Source: an uncultured Lachnospiraceae bacterium (GTDB lineage Bacteria > Bacillota > Clostridia > Lachnospirales > Lachnospiraceae). Taken from it: a DNA stretch of 64,000 bases. Positions within the stretch are counted from its first letter, which is position 1. Each line of letters starts with the position of its first letter. This document shows, one piece after another, positions 17,817-25,877 of this stretch. A program made the position numbers and the translations under genes. The notes under the pieces were generated by a model. The model made no database searches and was not told the DNA's origin. It saw only the letters and a program-made list of their open reading frames with translations. The stretch is taken from assembly GCA_947175035.1 (NCBI GenBank), contig CAMWLG010000002.1, positions 1 through 64,000 on the forward strand, given 5' to 3'.

Positions 17817-18890
17817 ATGAAAAGAATCGGTATGTTGACCAGCGGGGGAGACTGTCAGGCGTTGAACGCGGCTATGAGAGGCGTTGTAAAGACCCTGCTG
17901 AACAGTGACGAGCAGGTGGAGATTTATGGTTTCCTGGATGGTTACAAGGGATTGATCTACAGTAAGTTTCAGATGTTGACAGGCAGGGATTTCTCGGGCA
18001 TCCTTACCAAGGGTGGTACGATTCTGGGGACATCCCGCACACCTTTTAAGACCATCAGGGAGCCGGACGAGAACGGGCTGAACAAGGTGGAGGCCATGAA
18101 GCAGAATTATTATAAGCTGAATCTGGACTGTCTGGTGATTTTGGGTGGAAACGGAACGCACAAGACAGCGAATCTGTTGCGCGAGGAGGGTTTGAATGTC
18201 ATTACCCTGCCTAAGACCATCGATAATGATCTGTGGGGAACAGATATGACTTTCGGTTTCCAGAGTGCGGTTGATATTGCCACGGACGCCATTGACTGTA
18301 TTCATACGACGGCGGCTTCCCACGCACGCGTATTTATTGTCGAGGTTATGGGGCATAAGGTGGGATGGCTTACTTTGAATGCGGGAATGGCGAGCGGCGC
18401 CGATATTATCCTGGTGCCGGAGATTCCTTATGATCTGGACAAGGTGATTGACAAGATTGAGGAACGCGACAGGACAGGTAGTCGCTTTACAATTATTGCG
18501 GTGGCGGAGGGTGCCATCTCCAAGGAGGATGCGAAGCTCTCCAAGAAGGACTATAAGAAAAAACTGGAAAACAGAAAACATCCTTCCGTGTCCTATGAAT
18601 TGGCAGCAAAGATTCAGGAGAAGACAGGGCGCGAGGTGCGTGTGACGGTTCCCGGACATACGCAGCGAGGCGGAAGTCCCTGTCCTTACGATCGTGTTTT
18701 TGCAAGCCGTCTGGGTGCGGAGGCAGGCAAGCTGATTCTGGAAGGCCAGTATGGATTTATGGTGGGTTACAAGAATCGTGAGATCGTGAGAGTGCCTTTG
18801 GAGGATGTGGCAGGTAAGCTGAAATATCTGTCTCCCGATGCCACGATCGTGCAGGAGGCAAAGCTTCTTGGAATCTCCTTTGGCGACTAG
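17817..18890 (+). CDS. pfkA: 6-phosphofructokinase
   Basis: The 357-residue enzyme phosphorylates fructose 6-phosphate to the 1,6-bisphosphate. Recognisable blocks are LTSGGDCQALNAAMRG at the N-terminus, PKTIDNDLWGTD around residue 135 and PGHTQRGGSPCPYDR near 285. The nucleotide/metal loop reads GGNGT (residues 110-114) where ATP-dependent enzymes usually have GGDGS/T and pyrophosphate enzymes GGDD; Gly113 argues for ATP, but the metal-binding Asp is replaced by Asn112. It is longer than the 320-residue bacterial PfkA, fitting the group III type. It lies 31 bases before dnaX. Confidence 0.9.
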   Translation: MKRIGMLTSGGDCQALNAAMRGVVKTLLNSDEQVEIYGFLDGYKGLIYSKFQMLTGRDFSGILTKGGTILGTSRTPFKTIREPDENGLNKVEAMKQNYYKLNLDCLVILGGNGTHKTANLLREEGLNVITLPKTIDNDLWGTDMTFGFQSAVDIATDAIDCIHTTAASHARVFIVEVMGHKVGWLTLNAGMASGADIILVPEIPYDLDKVIDKIEERDRTGSRFTIIAVAEGAISKEDAKLSKKDYKKKLENRKHPSVSYELAAKIQEKTGREVRVTVPGHTQRGGSPCPYDRVFASRLGAEAGKLILEGQYGFMVGYKNREIVRVPLEDVAGKLKYLSPDATIVQEAKLLGISFGD

Positions 18891-18921
18891 AGGTGATAAT
18901 TAGAGAAAGGAACATGATTTC

Positions 18922-20499
18922 ATGTCCTACATGGCTTTATATCGTAAGTTCCGCCCGGATTCCTTTGCGGATGTAAAGGGGCAGGAACATATAGTGACCA
19001 CCTTGCAGAATCAGATCAGGGCCAATCGTATCGGTCATGCGTATCTATTCACCGGGACGCGGGGGACAGGCAAGACAACTGTGGCGAAAATTCTGGCAAA
19101 GACGGTAAACTGTGAGAATCCCACGGAGGACGGCCCTTGTGGGGAGTGTCGTATCTGCAAGGCGATAGCAACCGGTTCCAGCATGAATGTGATTGAGATT
19201 GACGCAGCATCCAATAATGGCGTGGACAATATCCGCGAGATTGTAGAGGAGGTGTCGTATTCTCCGGCTGAGGGCAAGTATAAAGTTTATATCATTGATG
19301 AAGTGCATATGTTATCCATAGGGGCTTTTAACGCATTGTTGAAGACCTTGGAGGAACCGCCTTCTTATGTGATTTTTATCCTGGCGACCACGGAGGTGCA
19401 TAAGCTTCCAATCACGATTTTGTCCAGATGCCAGAGGTATGATTTTAGGAGAATTTCCATCGATACCATCACGGATCGCATGCGTGAGTTGACGGATGCG
19501 GAGGGCGTGGAGGTAGAGGATAAGGCGTTGCGATATGTCGCCAAAATGGCGGATGGCTCTATGCGGGACGCGCTGAGTCTGTTGGATCAATGCATTGCAT
19601 TTCATATGGGTAAGGAGCTGACTTATGACAAGGTCTTGGATGTGCTGGGCGCGGTGGACACGGAGGTGTTCAGCCGGCTGCTTCGCCATGTTTTGGGGCG
19701 CGAGGTGACAGGCTGTGTCAAGCTGTTAGAGGAAATCGTGATGCAGGGACGGGAACTCACGCAGTTTGTGACGGATTTCACCTGGTATCTGCGGAATTTA
19801 ATGCTGGTGCAGTCCTCGGATCATTTGGAGGATGTGATAGATATGTCCTCGGATAATCTGGCGCGCCTTAAAGAGGAGGCCCAGATGATTGAGACGGACA
19901 GGATTGTCCGGTATATCCGTATTTTTTCCGAATTGTCGGGGCAGATCCGCTATGCCACGCAGAAACGTATTCTGGTGGAAATCGCGCTGATCAAGTTGTG
20001 CAAGCCGGATATGGAGACTACCCAGGACGCTTTGATCGATCGGATTCGTCAGGTGGAGGATAAGCTGGAAAACGGCATAGTGGTACAGGAAGGGTCTCCC
20101 GGCGCCATGCAGGGGGCGGCCTCGTCCGGCGGCGCGGCAGCTACGCGTGGACAGCGACCTCAGCTTCCCAAGGCGATTCCGGATGATATCAAGGCGATTG
20201 TGGCAAAATGGTCGTCTATCGTGGGGAATGCAGATAATCCCATGAGGATGTATTTGAAGGGAGCACGCTTAAGTCTGGGCGGTGATAATTGTCTGCAGGT
20301 GGTGTTGGAGGACGGACCCGCGACAGATTATTTTAACAGACATCCAGAGCATAAGGAACAGCTGGAAATGATTTTGGCTGATTTTGCAGGGAAGGAAGTG
20401 GCGGTCAGCATACAATCCGTGGACGGTGACAGGGATTTTGAAGATCATTATGTGGATCTTTCTCAGGTCATTCACATGGAGATTGAGGAAGAGGATTAA
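18922..20499 (+). CDS. dnaX: DNA polymerase III subunits gamma/tau
   Basis: The 525-residue clamp-loader ATPase has Walker A (GTRGTGKTT), the four-cysteine zinc module (C.8C.2C.2C, residues about 64-79), IDEVHML and the sensor LSRCQRYDF. A short C-terminal region follows. It is part of the conserved dnaX-ybaB-recR cluster. Confidence 0.97.
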   Translation: MSYMALYRKFRPDSFADVKGQEHIVTTLQNQIRANRIGHAYLFTGTRGTGKTTVAKILAKTVNCENPTEDGPCGECRICKAIATGSSMNVIEIDAASNNGVDNIREIVEEVSYSPAEGKYKVYIIDEVHMLSIGAFNALLKTLEEPPSYVIFILATTEVHKLPITILSRCQRYDFRRISIDTITDRMRELTDAEGVEVEDKALRYVAKMADGSMRDALSLLDQCIAFHMGKELTYDKVLDVLGAVDTEVFSRLLRHVLGREVTGCVKLLEEIVMQGRELTQFVTDFTWYLRNLMLVQSSDHLEDVIDMSSDNLARLKEEAQMIETDRIVRYIRIFSELSGQIRYATQKRILVEIALIKLCKPDMETTQDALIDRIRQVEDKLENGIVVQEGSPGAMQGAASSGGAAATRGQRPQLPKAIPDDIKAIVAKWSSIVGNADNPMRMYLKGARLSLGGDNCLQVVLEDGPATDYFNRHPEHKEQLEMILADFAGKEVAVSIQSVDGDRDFEDHYVDLSQVIHMEIEEED

Positions 20500-20537
20500 T
20501 ATTTCAATAAATATAAAAATGAATTGGAGGATGAAAG

Positions 20538-20882
20538 ATGGCAAAACGTGGAGGATTTCCTGGGGGCGGAATGCCTGGTAATATGAATAATCTGATGAAG
20601 CAGGCTCAGCGTATGCAGCGTCAGATGGAGGAGGGGCAGAAGGAGCTTGAGACAAAGGAGTTTACCGCAGCTGCCGGAGGCGGGGCGGTTGAAGTGACTG
20701 TGACCGGCAAGAAGGAGTTGGTGAGCATCAAGCTTGCGGAGGAGATTGTGGATCCCGAGGATATTGAGACTTTGCAGGATGCGATTCTCGCGGCGGTCAA
20801 TGGGGCACTGCAAAAGGCGGACGAGGAGAGCGAGGCGCTTATGAGCAAGATGACTGGCGGATTGGGAGGCTTTCCTTTCTGA
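20538..20882 (+). CDS. ybaB: YbaB/EbfC family nucleoid-associated protein
   Basis: The 114-residue protein has a Gly/Met-rich N-terminus and the family core (LMKQAQRMQRQMEEGQKELE, then GGGAVEVTVTGKKELVSIKL, DPEDIETLQDAI). It binds DNA as a dimer and lies between dnaX and recR as in most Firmicutes. Its TGA overlaps the recR ATG by one base. Confidence 0.96.
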   Translation: MAKRGGFPGGGMPGNMNNLMKQAQRMQRQMEEGQKELETKEFTAAAGGGAVEVTVTGKKELVSIKLAEEIVDPEDIETLQDAILAAVNGALQKADEESEALMSKMTGGLGGFPF

Positions 20883-21478
20883 TGGATCTATACAGCGGAC
20901 ATATCAATAAATTGATAGAGGAATTGGCGGCGCTGCCCGGCATTGGCAGCAAATCGGCTCAGCGATTGGCTTTTCATTTGATCAATATGCCGCAGGATAA
21001 GGTGAACCGGCTGGCGAATGTCATGATGGAGGCCAAGGCGAATGTGCGATATTGCAGTGAGTGTTATACCTTGACGGACAGGGAGATCTGTCCCGTGTGC
21101 GCCAATGTGAAACGCAATCATGGTATGATCATGGTGGTGGAGAACACGAGAGATTTGGCGGCATATGAGAAAACCGGCAAGTACGAGGGGGTGTATCACG
21201 TGCTGCACGGCGCTATCTCCCCCATGCTCGGCATCGGGCCCAGTGACATCAAACTGAAGGAGCTGATAGAGCGGCTGGAGGGAGACGTGGAGGAGGTGAT
21301 CATTGCCACCAATTCCAGTTTGGAGGGCGAGACCACTGCCATGTATATCAGCAAGCTGATCAAGCCCACAGGGGTTCGGGTGACGAGGATTGCCAGCGGC
21401 GTGCCGGTGGGCGGTGATTTGGAATATATAGACGAGGTGACACTGCTTCGCGCGTTGGAAGGCAGAACGGAATTATAG
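20882..21478 (+). CDS. recR: Recombination protein RecR
   Basis: The 198-residue protein has the helix-hairpin-helix (LPGIGSKSAQRLAFHL), the four-cysteine zinc finger (CSECYTLTDREICPVC) and the Toprim core (MVVENTRDLAAYE). It loads RecA together with RecO. It is translationally coupled to ybaB (TGATG). Confidence 0.97.
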   Translation: MDLYSGHINKLIEELAALPGIGSKSAQRLAFHLINMPQDKVNRLANVMMEAKANVRYCSECYTLTDREICPVCANVKRNHGMIMVVENTRDLAAYEKTGKYEGVYHVLHGAISPMLGIGPSDIKLKELIERLEGDVEEVIIATNSSLEGETTAMYISKLIKPTGVRVTRIASGVPVGGDLEYIDEVTLLRALEGRTEL

Positions 21479-21492
21479 AGGAGGTAAAGGAA

Positions 21493-22539
21493 ATGGCTGT
21501 GACGGTGGAATCGAGAGCCTTTGGCAAGAGTGTCGAGGGCAAGGAGATTGTTCTGTATACGATGAAGAATGGGAAAGGAATGTCGGCCTCGGTCATGAAT
21601 CTGGGCGCTATTCTGGTGGAGTTGAAGGTGCCGGATAAGAATGGTAAAGTGGATGACGTGGTTCTGGGGTTTGACAGCGGGGAGAAATACTATACCAATC
21701 CAAGCTTTTTTGGCGCGGTGATCGGACCCAATGCTAACCGTATCGGCGGGGCGGCTTATACATTGGACGGTGTGAACTATCAGTTGGCTGTAAATGACAA
21801 TGAGAATAATCTGCACAGCGATTATCAGAAGGGATATCATGTGCAGCTTTGGGATGCGGAGCCTCTTGCGGATGGCGTGACGTTTACGATCACGGATCAG
21901 GATGGCAATATGGGATTTCCCGGCAATAAGAAGCTGCAGATTACATACAGGTTGGATGAGGAGAATGGTTTGTCCTTACACTATCACGGCAGCAGTGATA
22001 AGAGAACGATTCTGAATCCCACCAACCACAGCTACTTTAATCTTGAAGGCCATGCCGCGGGAAGTATTGAGGGGCATTCCCTGTGGATGAAGGCGGAGAG
22101 CTACACCCCTGTGGTAGCGGGGGCAATTCCCACGGGAGAGATTGCGTCTGTGAAGGGGACGCCTATGGACTTCACGACCAAAAGGATTGTGGGGGCAGAG
22201 ATTAATGCGGATATGGAGCAGTTGAAGCTTACGGGCGGCTATGATCATAACTGGGTGATCGCGGGGGCGGACGGCAAGCTGCAGCATATTGCCACTGTGG
22301 AAGCGCCAAACAGCGGCAGGGTGATGAAGGTGTATACGGATTTGCCCGGAGTGCAGTTCTATGCGGGTAATTTTATTGATGAGCAGATGGGAAAGGAAGG
22401 TGCGGTTTACAATAAGCGCCATGGACTTTGCCTGGAAACTCAGTATTTTCCGGACACGATTCACCATGACAATTTCCCCTCCTGTGTGTTCGGGGAGGAC
22501 AGGGATTATGATTCCATGACAATATATCGTTTTGAATAA
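21493..22539 (+). CDS. galM: Aldose 1-epimerase (galactose mutarotase)
   Basis: The 348-residue protein interconverts alpha and beta anomers of galactose or glucose. Active-site signatures are GPNANRIGGA, NNLHS, NPTNHSYFNLEGH (catalytic His) and the late GLCLETQYFPD (catalytic Glu). It lies 14 bases after recR, with AGGAGG ahead of its ATG. Confidence 0.95.
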   Translation: MAVTVESRAFGKSVEGKEIVLYTMKNGKGMSASVMNLGAILVELKVPDKNGKVDDVVLGFDSGEKYYTNPSFFGAVIGPNANRIGGAAYTLDGVNYQLAVNDNENNLHSDYQKGYHVQLWDAEPLADGVTFTITDQDGNMGFPGNKKLQITYRLDEENGLSLHYHGSSDKRTILNPTNHSYFNLEGHAAGSIEGHSLWMKAESYTPVVAGAIPTGEIASVKGTPMDFTTKRIVGAEINADMEQLKLTGGYDHNWVIAGADGKLQHIATVEAPNSGRVMKVYTDLPGVQFYAGNFIDEQMGKEGAVYNKRHGLCLETQYFPDTIHHDNFPSCVFGEDRDYDSMTIYRFE

Positions 22540-22682
22540 GGGGATTCAAAGCATTTCCTGAGGCGGGAAATTTGTCGAGAAGTTTTTCGGATACTCCGAC
22601 AAAGAATGCTAAAATACCTTGTATGCTGATGCTATGATGTAGCAAAAATAACTTGTCAGACACGGCATGGGAGGTGTTTTGT

Positions 22683-23918
22683 ATGGAATTACCCAAAAAT
22701 ATCACACAAATCGGAGAAGTTGGCAAAACTTGCAAAATCTACGTTGAGGATTATGTTGTATCTTACATGAAACAGCTGAATCAGGCAGCTTTGGATAAAA
22801 GCATGGCGATCGCTCTGTATGGTAAGCGCAGGGAGGAGAATGGCATTGTCTATTATTTTGTGTATGGGGCATGCAAGCTGGACTTTCTGCAGCGGGAGGT
22901 AAGGCATCTCTCTCAGGCACAGAGACAGGAGATTGACCGGCTTCGCAAGAAGTATTTTCCAGAGCACACATTTGTGGGATATCGTCTGTTGGATGGTGAT
23001 ATGATAGAGGGGTTCCATATCTGTGAGCAGGATATTTGTAGATACATATCAGGATACGCCCAGTTCTATGAGAAAAATGACGCAATGCTGGCTTATATGC
23101 TGGATGTGCGGGAGGAGACGGAGCCCGAGCAGGTCAATCAGGAGAAATATGAGGAAGTGAAAAAGCGGCAGGAAGAGCGCAGGGCTTCCTCGGAGAATCA
23201 AATACGTGCGGTAAGGAATACAAACAATATCCGCCGCATGCCGACTCCCGTCAATCTGCAAAAGATGCGGCTGACGGCAGTGGGAGTGTTCGCACTGTTG
23301 TGTCTCTTAGGGATTGCTACATTCCGGGAGGACGAGCTCAAGAATAGCGAAAACAAGAATGCTTTGGACGCCGTGGCGACTTCGGGTGTCGTGCAAAAGG
23401 ACACGCTGGTGATGGAGGACAAGCTGGATCAGGTTCTCTTGGAAGAAAATCAGTCCGCAGGGAAAAAGACAGATGTGTCAGAAAAGGAAAGCGCGAATCC
23501 TGAGCAGGCGAAAGTAGAGGCATCAGAGCCGTCGGAGGTGCAGGCATCCGCAGCAGTACAGCAGGCGGAAAACAAGCAGCCTACAAGTGTGGAGCAGCCG
23601 TCCGAGTCTGAGCAGCAAGCTAAGGGAGACCAGCAGGTAAAGGGAAACTTGCAAGAAGGCTCGAAACCTGCGCAGACAACAGAGGAGACCACGGCAGCAG
23701 GAGAGACTGTGGCAACCTCGGCGAAACCAGAAGTGACACAAACGTCACAACCTGTATCCGGGGCCGTGGCATATGTCATTCAACCGAAAGACACCCTGAC
23801 AGCGATCAGTATACGTCAATATGGGACGGATATCCGTGTGGCAGATATATGTAATCTGAACAAGATAACAAATCCTGATGACATAAAAGAGGGGCAAGTC
23901 ATTATGCTGCCCAAATAA
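22683..23918 (+). CDS. Membrane-anchored LysM-domain protein
   Basis: The 411-residue protein has an unrecognised cytoplasmic region of about 190 residues (with GYRLLDGDMIEGFHICEQD), a single membrane segment (about 195-213), a low-complexity Glu/Gln/Ala/Ser stretch that would cross the wall space, and a C-terminal LysM domain (YVIQPKDTLTAISIRQYGT to VIMLPK) that binds peptidoglycan. The ATG at 22683 follows GGAGG by seven bases. The topology, N-in with LysM outside, is inferred. An imperfect inverted repeat (TTTGTCG/CGACAAA) lies upstream at 22571-22603. Confidence 0.85.
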   Translation: MELPKNITQIGEVGKTCKIYVEDYVVSYMKQLNQAALDKSMAIALYGKRREENGIVYYFVYGACKLDFLQREVRHLSQAQRQEIDRLRKKYFPEHTFVGYRLLDGDMIEGFHICEQDICRYISGYAQFYEKNDAMLAYMLDVREETEPEQVNQEKYEEVKKRQEERRASSENQIRAVRNTNNIRRMPTPVNLQKMRLTAVGVFALLCLLGIATFREDELKNSENKNALDAVATSGVVQKDTLVMEDKLDQVLLEENQSAGKKTDVSEKESANPEQAKVEASEPSEVQASAAVQQAENKQPTSVEQPSESEQQAKGDQQVKGNLQEGSKPAQTTEETTAAGETVATSAKPEVTQTSQPVSGAVAYVIQPKDTLTAISIRQYGTDIRVADICNLNKITNPDDIKEGQVIMLPK

Positions 23919-23933
23919 TTTACGAGGTATTTC

Positions 23934-25130
23934 ATGGCAGATATCAGAAGCTACCGCAAAGAAAAGGAAAAAAGAGAACAGAGCCGCAATGATTATAAAT
24001 CCAAAATCATGCGGTACAAGTTAAAAAATGTTTACCGCGTGTTGTTGGTGGCGGCAGCGTTTCTGGCAATTATCGCGTTGGTCATGGTACAATATAAGCG
24101 CCATATATACAGCAGTTATGATATTGTATCCACTATAGCTTTAGAGGGTTCTGCGGGTGCGGAGAACAGACGGATTCAAAACAGTATCCTTACATACAGT
24201 AAAGACGGCGCCCACTGTACCAATAGAAAGGGCGAGGTGACATGGAATCAGACCTATGAGATTCAAAATATCAGGCTGGCAATCTGTCGCAATGTGGTGG
24301 CGATCGGCAATTATAATGGCAGAGAGATCTATGTGCAGGATACGGACAAGCAGCTAGGGACGATTACCACCAACCTGCCGATTCATGATATCGCGGTTTC
24401 CGCCACGGGAAATGTGACAGCAGTATTATATGACTCAAAGGTTACAAAGATCGATACTTATGACGTCACGGGCAAAAAGCTCTTTTCAGGAGAAGCGAAT
24501 ATGAAGGAGACGGGATATCCCGTGTCGGTCAGCCTGTCTCCCAATGGAGTGTTGTTGGCTGTGAGTTATATCTATCTGGATGCGGGGACATTGACGACCA
24601 ATTTATGCTTTTACAATCTGGATGCCGTGGGAGACAGTAAGCAGGATCAGACGGTGGGTATTTATTTTTATCCGGATGTGCTGATTCCGGAGGTGCATTT
24701 TATGGATGATGAGACAGCGTTTGCGGTGGGGGATGACCGTTTGGTGATATTTAAGGGCGGGCAGACCCCTGTAAACACTGGAACATATATGTTTGACAAC
24801 GAGATCAGGTCTGTATTTTACAATGAAAAATATGTGGGGCTGGTGTTTGGTGCGGACGACATGGAGCACAATTATATGATGCATGTTTATAACACGGACG
24901 GCAAAAAGGTAGACACTTATTATTTTGATCTGGATTATCAGGATATCTTTTTTGAAGAGGAGGGTTTTGTTGTCTACAACGACAGTGAGTGTCTGATCAT
25001 GACCTATGATGGCGTGGAGAAATTTAACGGGTATTTTTCCAAGACGGTGGATTTACTATTCCCTGCGAACGGGGCATATAAATATGTGATGGTGACGGAG
25101 AATTCTATTGACACCATACAATTAAAATAG
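23934..25130 (+). CDS. DUF5711 family membrane-anchored protein
   Basis: The 398-residue protein has a charged N-terminus (RSYRKEKEKREQSR), one membrane segment (about 36-54) and a long extracytoplasmic part of short beta repeats, consistent with a propeller-like DUF5711 domain. The function is unknown. It follows the LysM gene by 15 bases and precedes cvpA by 15, so the three are probably one envelope operon. Confidence 0.8.
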   Translation: MADIRSYRKEKEKREQSRNDYKSKIMRYKLKNVYRVLLVAAAFLAIIALVMVQYKRHIYSSYDIVSTIALEGSAGAENRRIQNSILTYSKDGAHCTNRKGEVTWNQTYEIQNIRLAICRNVVAIGNYNGREIYVQDTDKQLGTITTNLPIHDIAVSATGNVTAVLYDSKVTKIDTYDVTGKKLFSGEANMKETGYPVSVSLSPNGVLLAVSYIYLDAGTLTTNLCFYNLDAVGDSKQDQTVGIYFYPDVLIPEVHFMDDETAFAVGDDRLVIFKGGQTPVNTGTYMFDNEIRSVFYNEKYVGLVFGADDMEHNYMMHVYNTDGKKVDTYYFDLDYQDIFFEEEGFVVYNDSECLIMTYDGVEKFNGYFSKTVDLLFPANGAYKYVMVTENSIDTIQLK

Positions 25131-25145
25131 GAGTACAAGGGAGAA

Positions 25146-25661
25146 ATGGAAATTAACGTTTTATTGGTGATCGTGTTAGTGTGTTTGGTCTTGAAGATAT
25201 TGGACGGCTATCAAAAGGGGATGGTGAAGGAGATTATTTCTTTTGTGTCGCTGATATTTTTGTGTCTGGTGGTGGCGTTGATTGGGAACGGGTTGAGCGA
25301 TTATACGAAAGGAAATTTTTTGAATGTGGCGGTGGTAGTGTTATTGTTGGCGGTGGTGGGAATTGTGCATCATATCGTCAATGTGGTTGTCCTGCCCGCG
25401 AAACTGATCGCCAAGCTTCCTGTGGTGCACAGCGTGGATAAGATTCTGGGAGTAGTGGTTGGAATCATGGAGACGGTCTTGATTCTTTGGACGGTTTATA
25501 CGTTTACCATGATGATGGATTTGGGGATGATCGGTGAATATATACGACAGGGCACGGTTTCCAGTCCTGTGCTCACTTGGTTCTATGAGCATAACCAACT
25601 GGCGGGGTGGCTTGAGATTCTCGGGGCGGAGGTGACATCCAAGCTGCATTTGGATTTTTAA
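25146..25661 (+). CDS. CvpA family membrane protein
   Basis: The 171-residue protein has four membrane segments and the CvpA pattern (LDGYQKGMVKEIISFVSLI near the start, VDKILGVVVGIMETVLILW in the second half). CvpA-type proteins are linked to colicin V production and envelope stress in other bacteria. It is the last gene of the LysM-DUF5711 group. Confidence 0.88.
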   Translation: MEINVLLVIVLVCLVLKILDGYQKGMVKEIISFVSLIFLCLVVALIGNGLSDYTKGNFLNVAVVVLLLAVVGIVHHIVNVVVLPAKLIAKLPVVHSVDKILGVVVGIMETVLILWTVYTFTMMMDLGMIGEYIRQGTVSSPVLTWFYEHNQLAGWLEILGAEVTSKLHLDF

Positions 25662-25707
25662 GAATGTGAGGGCTGAACTGTTACAATTAAAAAAATTAAA
25701 AAAGGTA

Positions 25708-25736
25708 TTGCATTTTGTATGAATTTAGGGTATCTT
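25708..25736 (+). promoter_or_regulatory. Promoter of glutamine synthetase III
   Basis: TTGCAT (25708-25713) and TATCTT (25731-25736) are 17 bases apart. Transcription would start near 25743 and pass through two hairpins and an intrinsic terminator before the gene. Confidence 0.6.
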
Positions 25737-25740
25737 ATAG

Positions 25741-25793
25741 GAGATGAGGCGATGTCTCATTTCCATATAGGTATTTTAGGACGAAGATGTTCC
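25741..25793 (+). promoter_or_regulatory. Two leader hairpins upstream of the glutamine synthetase terminator
   Basis: Hairpin 1 has an eight-pair stem (25741-25748 with 25756-25763, one G-U) and a loop GCGATGT. Hairpin 2 is weaker: GGAC (25779-25782) with GTTCC (25789-25793), one bulge, loop GAAGAT. The 3' strand of hairpin 2 is the 5' strand of the terminator, so the two folds exclude each other. This layout resembles leaders controlled by ANTAR-type antiterminators, though the loops do not show a clear A..G hexaloop. Confidence 0.5.
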
Positions 25794-25828
25794 AATAGTA
25801 ACCAGTTTACTTTGGGACGTTTTTTTTA
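25789..25828 (+). terminator. Intrinsic terminator/attenuator before glutamine synthetase
   Basis: A 12-pair stem with one bulged T (GTTCCAA.AGTAA against TTTACTTTGGGAC) is followed by eight T. It lies between a promoter and the gene, 49 bases before the start codon. No second promoter is visible after it, so expression of the gene should need readthrough. Confidence 0.75.
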
Positions 25829-25877
25829 GGATAAGAAGCCATATGGTAAAATATGTAAAAGGAAGGGAGTAATGAAG

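Noticed and set aside
25741..25828. A known riboswitch class in the glutamine synthetase leader
   Set aside because: The short hairpin-hairpin-terminator layout does not show a conserved aptamer core that I recognise; described instead as an attenuator.
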